Source of the DNA: Acridotheres tristis
Lineage: Eukaryota; Chordata; Aves; Passeriformes; Sturnidae
Direction of reading: 5' to 3'
NCBI GenBank assembly: GCA_037013685.1
Contig: CM072919.1
Span: forward strand, 45,832,116 to 45,896,115
Length of the DNA stretch: 64,000 bases
Shown: piece by piece, positions 59,263 to 64,000 of the stretch
Position numbering within the stretch: position 1 is the first letter of the stretch
Layout: each line of letters starts with the position of its first letter
Position numbers and translations under genes: made by a program
Notes under the pieces: model-generated
What the model saw: only the letters and a program-made list of their open reading frames with translations
What the model was told of the DNA's origin: nothing
The model's database searches: none

Positions 59263-62200
59263 AAACAGGCAAACAAACTCAAACCTGCTAAAAGAATGGC
59301 TAATATACTTTTCTAGGGAAGTCTGACTACCTCCTTCTTTGAAGATGGAACACTTTGGAAAAATGTTTTTGAGAGAATAATTAAAATTACTGAGTTGCAT
59401 GTTGGTTTTCTTTTAAAAGCAAAACAAAAGCCACCACCAAACCCTAACCACTAGCTTGTGTTTCTATTTCTGTCAGAAGTTCCTTCTTTATCTTAGTGAA
59501 ACCATTCATTTTCTCTTTTCCTACCGGGGGTAATCAAGGACTAGACAAGGGGACCCTAGGGAGAGAGGGAGCCCCGTGGTAGGGATGCTGAGTGGGAGCT
59601 GGCATGCTACTTGTGCCCAAGAGGGGTAGCTAAAGCCTGTTGAGCAGGGGAAGAAGAAGATTACACTGGGATTGTTTCCTTTCTGTCATTTGGCAACTGA
59701 AGTTCTTAAGTTATCATCAAATGCCTTTGGAGCGCATGTATCCAATTTTTCTTGCTGAGGTTATACTCAAGATACAATGCTGTTCATAGCTTTCCTGTGC
59801 ACAGTCTTGTGCAAGCTAAACAATCAGACCAAAACTAATCTGAAAGAAAAATACGGAGGGTTTGTGGAGTGGACCAGTGCAACAAAGTAACTATTAAGTA
59901 TGGTTCCTGTCAATACCCTATTTCATGGGCAAAAATGCTTTGATTGAATTTGCAGGCTTGTGTGTAAATATTGCTGAGTATCAAGCACTATTTTCACTTG
60001 ATTGCCAGGGAAGCTAAAGCATGTCAAACTAAACAGGGAAATACATTTCATATCCTCTCTAGGACTTCAGTGTTCCAGGCTTCACAAGCGCTTTTTTGTG
60101 GTTACACGTGACTTAAATGAAACTTTGTTTTCCAGGGAGCAAACCACTGCACTGCCGTCTCCTTGTGAGTGGGACTGGGAGCGCAGCTGTACATCAAGCC
60201 CAAAGCATTGCACAGCGAGTAGACAACGGCACTCAAAAATCGTCATTTCTCCCAAGGTACTATTCAAGTTGCATCAGTTAGAGCTAGTCATTCGTTTAAA
60301 ATGATGTATTCTCGTCATGCACTAGCTAAGATGTATATTCTTTTAGCTATGTTTTCATAAGGCTTCAAGAAATTGTACTTAGTAGAGTAATATGAAATTT
60401 AAACTAGTTTCTTTTGAATTCTCAAAAAACCTTAAAATGATTACATGCACATTTGCTGAGAACTTGATGATGTACAACAGGCCTCCAGAAGAGGAGAGGT
60501 TTCTGCAATGAAGTCAATATTCTGCTAAAGTTATGCAAATAATAATGCACAGGCCTGTACTAGTTCATCTGTTAGCTAAACATTGGTAAAGAATGGATGT
60601 AATCTATGATGATGTCTTCAGCAAATATAAATATTTAGCATGGACTTGGGGATAAATAAATTGCTTTAAGCACAAAGGGTAATATTCATGGGAATTGCTT
60701 AGTGACTCAGTCAGTCCTGGGAAACAGAATAGCCACACACAGGGAGAGTTGTTTTGCTGCATATTTTCTTACAGTACATCATTAAGGTAAATATAATCCT
60801 TTTGGCAAATTAACCTTGCTTTTGAAACCTTTTCTCAAGTGCTTCCAGAAGAACCATAAAATGCGTCCTTAGGTTTTATGTGGCGATGGAGCATGCTTGG
60901 CTTGTTTTTGTAAGTCATTAACAGATGATGATTTTAAGAGAGGAAAAAGTTTTTATGCTGATGCTTTGCAAAACTGTAATTGACTTTAATTTTTGAGATG
61001 AATAGCTATTGCTGCTTTAGTAATTTACTTAAAAATGTGTGTATCTGCTGTCCTGACTTTCTAATTTGTGACATACTTAACCGAAACTACTTCTCAGTTT
61101 AATTTTCTGTGAGTGAGGGAAAATTTGATATGAGATTATCAGTGAAGTGTAGCTAGGCAGGAATATCTCAGCTGAGGTCTTAAGCAGCCTCTGACATTTT
61201 CTTCAAAACAAAAACTTTCTATGGTTGATTATGCTAACTTCACATTAGGGAATGTGGATAGTTACGAGCTCAACTCTTAGCAAAAGAAACTCCAGAACTA
61301 TTTATCAGCAAGATCAAGATGGCTCAGAAGGTGCATCCAGCTGCTTTTTCTGTGGGCTTCTAGGAGTTGTGGAACTGGCAAGTGAACGACTGGTATGGCT
61401 GTGTCCGTCTGCTTTCTCCCTGATTGTTCTTGCTGTTCTCTTTTAGACTCTTCCCGGCTCACTTCAGTCATTTGTGAAAAACATCACCCAAAAGTGGGTG
61501 GGGTCCCTAGCTGGGACCTTGCTGTTTCTGAGTAGGGCTGCAGAAGTGCTTTGTTTCTTAGTAAGCTCATCAGCGGGAGGTTTGCCAGTATAAATAGGAT
61601 GGGGAGAGGCAGAGCTTTGAAGCATAGTTCTTGTGCTCTAAAGAACTAACTTGGCTGAAGAACTGCTGTCTGGAGCTTTGTTTTTTAAATTAATCTTTAT
61701 ATCAGGAAAAAAATTAACACATCTTTGTGTATGTTACATCTTGTGTAATCTGCATATTCTTTTTCTTGTTTTTAATATGCATGATTTCCATGAGAATGGG
61801 ATCTCTGTTTTCTTTATTGTGTTGTCTTAATTAATTTGAGCCATAACAGTTGATTGCCATAGTAAAGCTTTGATGTTGTAGGGCTTGACTTCTAGGGAAA
61901 AGGCAGATAAATAGCTAAAAGCAGAGGATTGTTTCACAGCCTTGCCAGGAGTAGTCAAGAAACACAGAGAAGAGAGGAAGGAAATGAGATGTAAGCAAAA
62001 TGAATGTTCAAACAGAATGTACCTGCTGTTTAAAATGAAAAAGTTGAGACTGGGAAAGAGATTTTCTTTCAAGTGTTGATACACACTTTTGTATGGTGTT
62101 TGGGGAGAAAAACAGTACACACTTGTGTGGTTTGGATTTGTTTAAACTACATTTCTATTTCACTCTTTAGAATAACGGTACTAGTTTTTTTAGTTTCTTA

Positions 62201-62279
62201 AAGTACTAGAGGTTGAAGAGCTTATGCCAAGGAAAGTTGTTTAAATTTGCACAGTCTGTAGAGGAGGGGATTTGTGGGG

Positions 62280-62295
62280 AGTGTGTGTGTGTGTT
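62280..62295. repeat. Short (GT)n repeat
   Basis: A run of GT dinucleotides (gtgtgtgtgtgtgtgtt). Simple sequence. Confidence 0.75.
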
Positions 62296-63282
62296 CAAGC
62301 AGAGTCACTGTTAGAGACCCTGTTTCGCTCTCTAGTGGTCGGTCAAACTATTTCATTTGCTTGCCTCACTAGTATAATTTTCAAGGAACTGAACTGTAAT
62401 TTAAAACGTTGCTCAGATGTAAATGTGTTTAGAACAAACAGACTGCATTTCTTTTTCTTACAACTATAATTTTTATTAACTGTTACCAAACACTTCTGCA
62501 TATTCTCGTGCTATTTTACTTATCCTGTGAATATGCTATATATCTGTGCCTTCTAACTGCCATATTCTTTGCAAAAAGAAAGCTGCAACAAACAAAACAA
62601 ACAGTCTTCTAGTTTAAAGCAGAACAGACTTGTAATGTGTGAGATCTAGTAGAACTGATGACTGTCCAAAACATTGAAGAAAATATACATTTTATTACAT
62701 TATAAAAAATATATTACTGTATTTCATATTGTTAATGTCCAATGCTGTTCCTAGTTGTTCAGCATGTGTGTGTTTCAATTTTTTTTGTGATCTTGAAATT
62801 GAGTTTATGATTGGCTTAGAATAAGTGCTGCCTCTTGCTCTAAATAATTATCTACATTTTAAAATTTTTAGCAGTTTGAGCTGTCTCAGTAAATCTCTGC
62901 GTCTAGGTTTAAAAAAAAATTTAAATATTCTGCTCTTGAAAACATCAAAATAGGTGGCCTCGTGAGAGAGGATTTGGGACTGTTAATTACCCTATTAAAA
63001 ATATGTACAAAGTGTGGGATGCTGTTGGGCTCTGGGTTTCTTCCTGGGACATCTGTGCTTTCTAAAATAACAGCCTTGAAACTGCTTTGAAACTTGGAAA
63101 GAGTGTATAGCTGTTCATCCTCACACTAGATCAGACAGCCAACAGACCAGACCCTGCAGCTGCATGCCAAAATCTTTACATTGCGTAATCACGAGCTGTA
63201 CTTTGGAAGTGGAGACAAGGGGCAGGATAATAATTGCACCATTCTGCTTTAAGCTGGCACTTGAGTCATGCAGTAACTCCAG

Positions 63283-63800
63283 AATGATACAATAATTCAG
63301 GTGGAAAGGGACCTCAGGAGATTTCTTGTGCAACCTTGTGCCCAAAACAGGGTCATCTGTGAGATCAGAACAGGCTGCTTGGGGCTTTACCCGGGTGGGT
63401 TTGAAAACCTCCAAGGACAGAGACCATACAACTTCTCTGCAGTGGGTCCACAGTTTGTCTGTCCTCATGGGGAAAATGTTTTCCCTTTTTATACATCTGA
63501 ACCTGTCTTGTTTGAACTTTGGCCCATTGTCTCTTATCCACCTTGCACTATTGCTAAGAACCTAGCCTCATCTCTTCAATCTCTTCCTGTCAGCACCAAT
63601 AGGCTGCTGCTGAATGTTCTGAAGCCATCCTTTGTCTAAGCTAAAACCCAGCTGCCACAGCCTCCTTTTGCAGGGCCAGTGTTCAGCCCCCTCCATCTTA
63701 GTGACCCTCCATTGGACTCATTTCTGCACATGGTAGCAGGTGTTGAGATAGTATGCAAGGTGTCTCCAGTCCCCCCAAAACAGAGATTAGGATTACTGTG
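63283..63800 (-). mobile_element. CR1 LINE 3' part, antisense
   Basis: Reverse complement of a CR1 tail: aattcaggtggaaagggacc, cctcaggagatttcttgtgc, gggtttgaaaacctccaag, then gaacctgtcttgtttgaac and, farther in, gttcagccccctccatcttag. The three overlapping frames here are shadows of it. The remaining 200 bases to the window end show nothing definite. Confidence 0.88.
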
Positions 63801-64000
63801 CCATGTATGTGACAACCTCAGTGTAGAGCTGCATGTTTGAACCATATGTATGGAGCTCCTGAGCAGTTCCTGAGAGTCAGAGGTCAGCTACCTACACATC
63901 CTCTAATCCTGAAGGTTGAATCTGTTAGGGCCCAGCTTGCTATATAAAGAAGCAGATGTAATTGGATTTATGAATCATTTAAGTAGGGCTGGGCTGACTG

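Larger units (their letters stand above)
48931..63282. other. Long non-coding stretch, possibly TJP2 intron 1
   Basis: 14.3 kb with no recognised exon, RNA gene or retroelement. It includes a T/G-rich low-complexity tract (51509-51720), a G-rich run (59235-59262), short GT repeats near 56593 and 62280, and a TATAAATA at 61589. Frames are short and without known domains. The TJP2 intron assignment is by synteny only. Confidence 0.5.

Noticed and set aside
60002..60304. 100-codon frame as a possible TJP2 first exon
   Set aside because: It lacks the expected MEELIWEQY start and any PDZ sequence, and no donor joins in a meaningful phase.
63121..63845. Overlapping frames at the window end
   Set aside because: They mostly fall within an antisense CR1 tail, and none shows a recognisable host protein.
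1..64000. tRNA genes, microRNA hairpins, CRISPR arrays or bacterial-type operons
   Set aside because: No B-box-like GGTTCGANTCC with a cloverleaf, no spaced direct-repeat array and no ribosome-binding pattern was seen on reading both strands. A covariance-model scan was not possible.

Overview
This is ordinary vertebrate nuclear DNA, almost certainly from a bird and probably a songbird. The evidence is two interrupted protein-coding genes with GT-AG introns and phase-consistent exons, several truncated CR1 LINE copies (the dominant avian retroposon), LTR remnants resembling passerine endogenous retrovirus LTRs, and two CpG-dense promoter islands in an otherwise AT-rich background. There are no operons, CRISPR arrays, phage genes or bacterial mobile elements. 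The gene order PIP5K1B - FXN - (TJP2) matches human 9q21.11. That block lies on the Z chromosome in birds, so the window is probably Z-linked (inference).

Layout, all genes on the + strand. (1) 1-29.0 kb is the 3' half of PIP5K1B, a type I phosphatidylinositol-4-phosphate 5-kinase. Seven coding exons at 2849-18665 give 283 C-terminal residues. A terminal exon at 28291 starts with the stop codon and carries the 3' UTR. Its introns hold a minus-strand solo LTR (about 5.8-6.5 kb), two plus-strand CR1 copies (7.2-8.0 and 12.5-13.2 kb), a minus-strand CR1 stub (19.7 kb), a decayed CR1-like endonuclease segment (20.5-21.5 kb) and a second LTR-like block (21.5-21.9 kb). (2) 29.0-32.9 kb is intergenic, with short tandem repeats and a CR1 stub. 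(3) 32.9-42.9 kb is the complete FXN (frataxin) gene: five exons, 195 codons, with a CpG-island promoter. (4) 42.9 to about 45.7 kb probably holds the FXN 3' UTR and several candidate poly(A) signals. (5) 47.6-48.9 kb is a second CpG island. By synteny it is the best candidate for a TJP2 promoter or non-coding first exon, but no TJP2 coding exon was recognised. (6) 49-64 kb is non-coding AT-rich DNA, possibly TJP2 intron 1, ending in a minus-strand CR1.

The two genes are functionally unrelated. PIP5K1B makes PI(4,5)P2 at membranes. Frataxin is the mitochondrial activator of iron-sulfur cluster assembly. I found no convincing novel biological system. The points most worth a second look are the TAA placed directly at the PIP5K1B terminal splice acceptor, the compact FXN gene without an intron-1 GAA tract, an internal 28-bp tandem repeat just upstream of FXN, a divergent duplicated segment in PIP5K1B introns, and the unassigned second CpG island.
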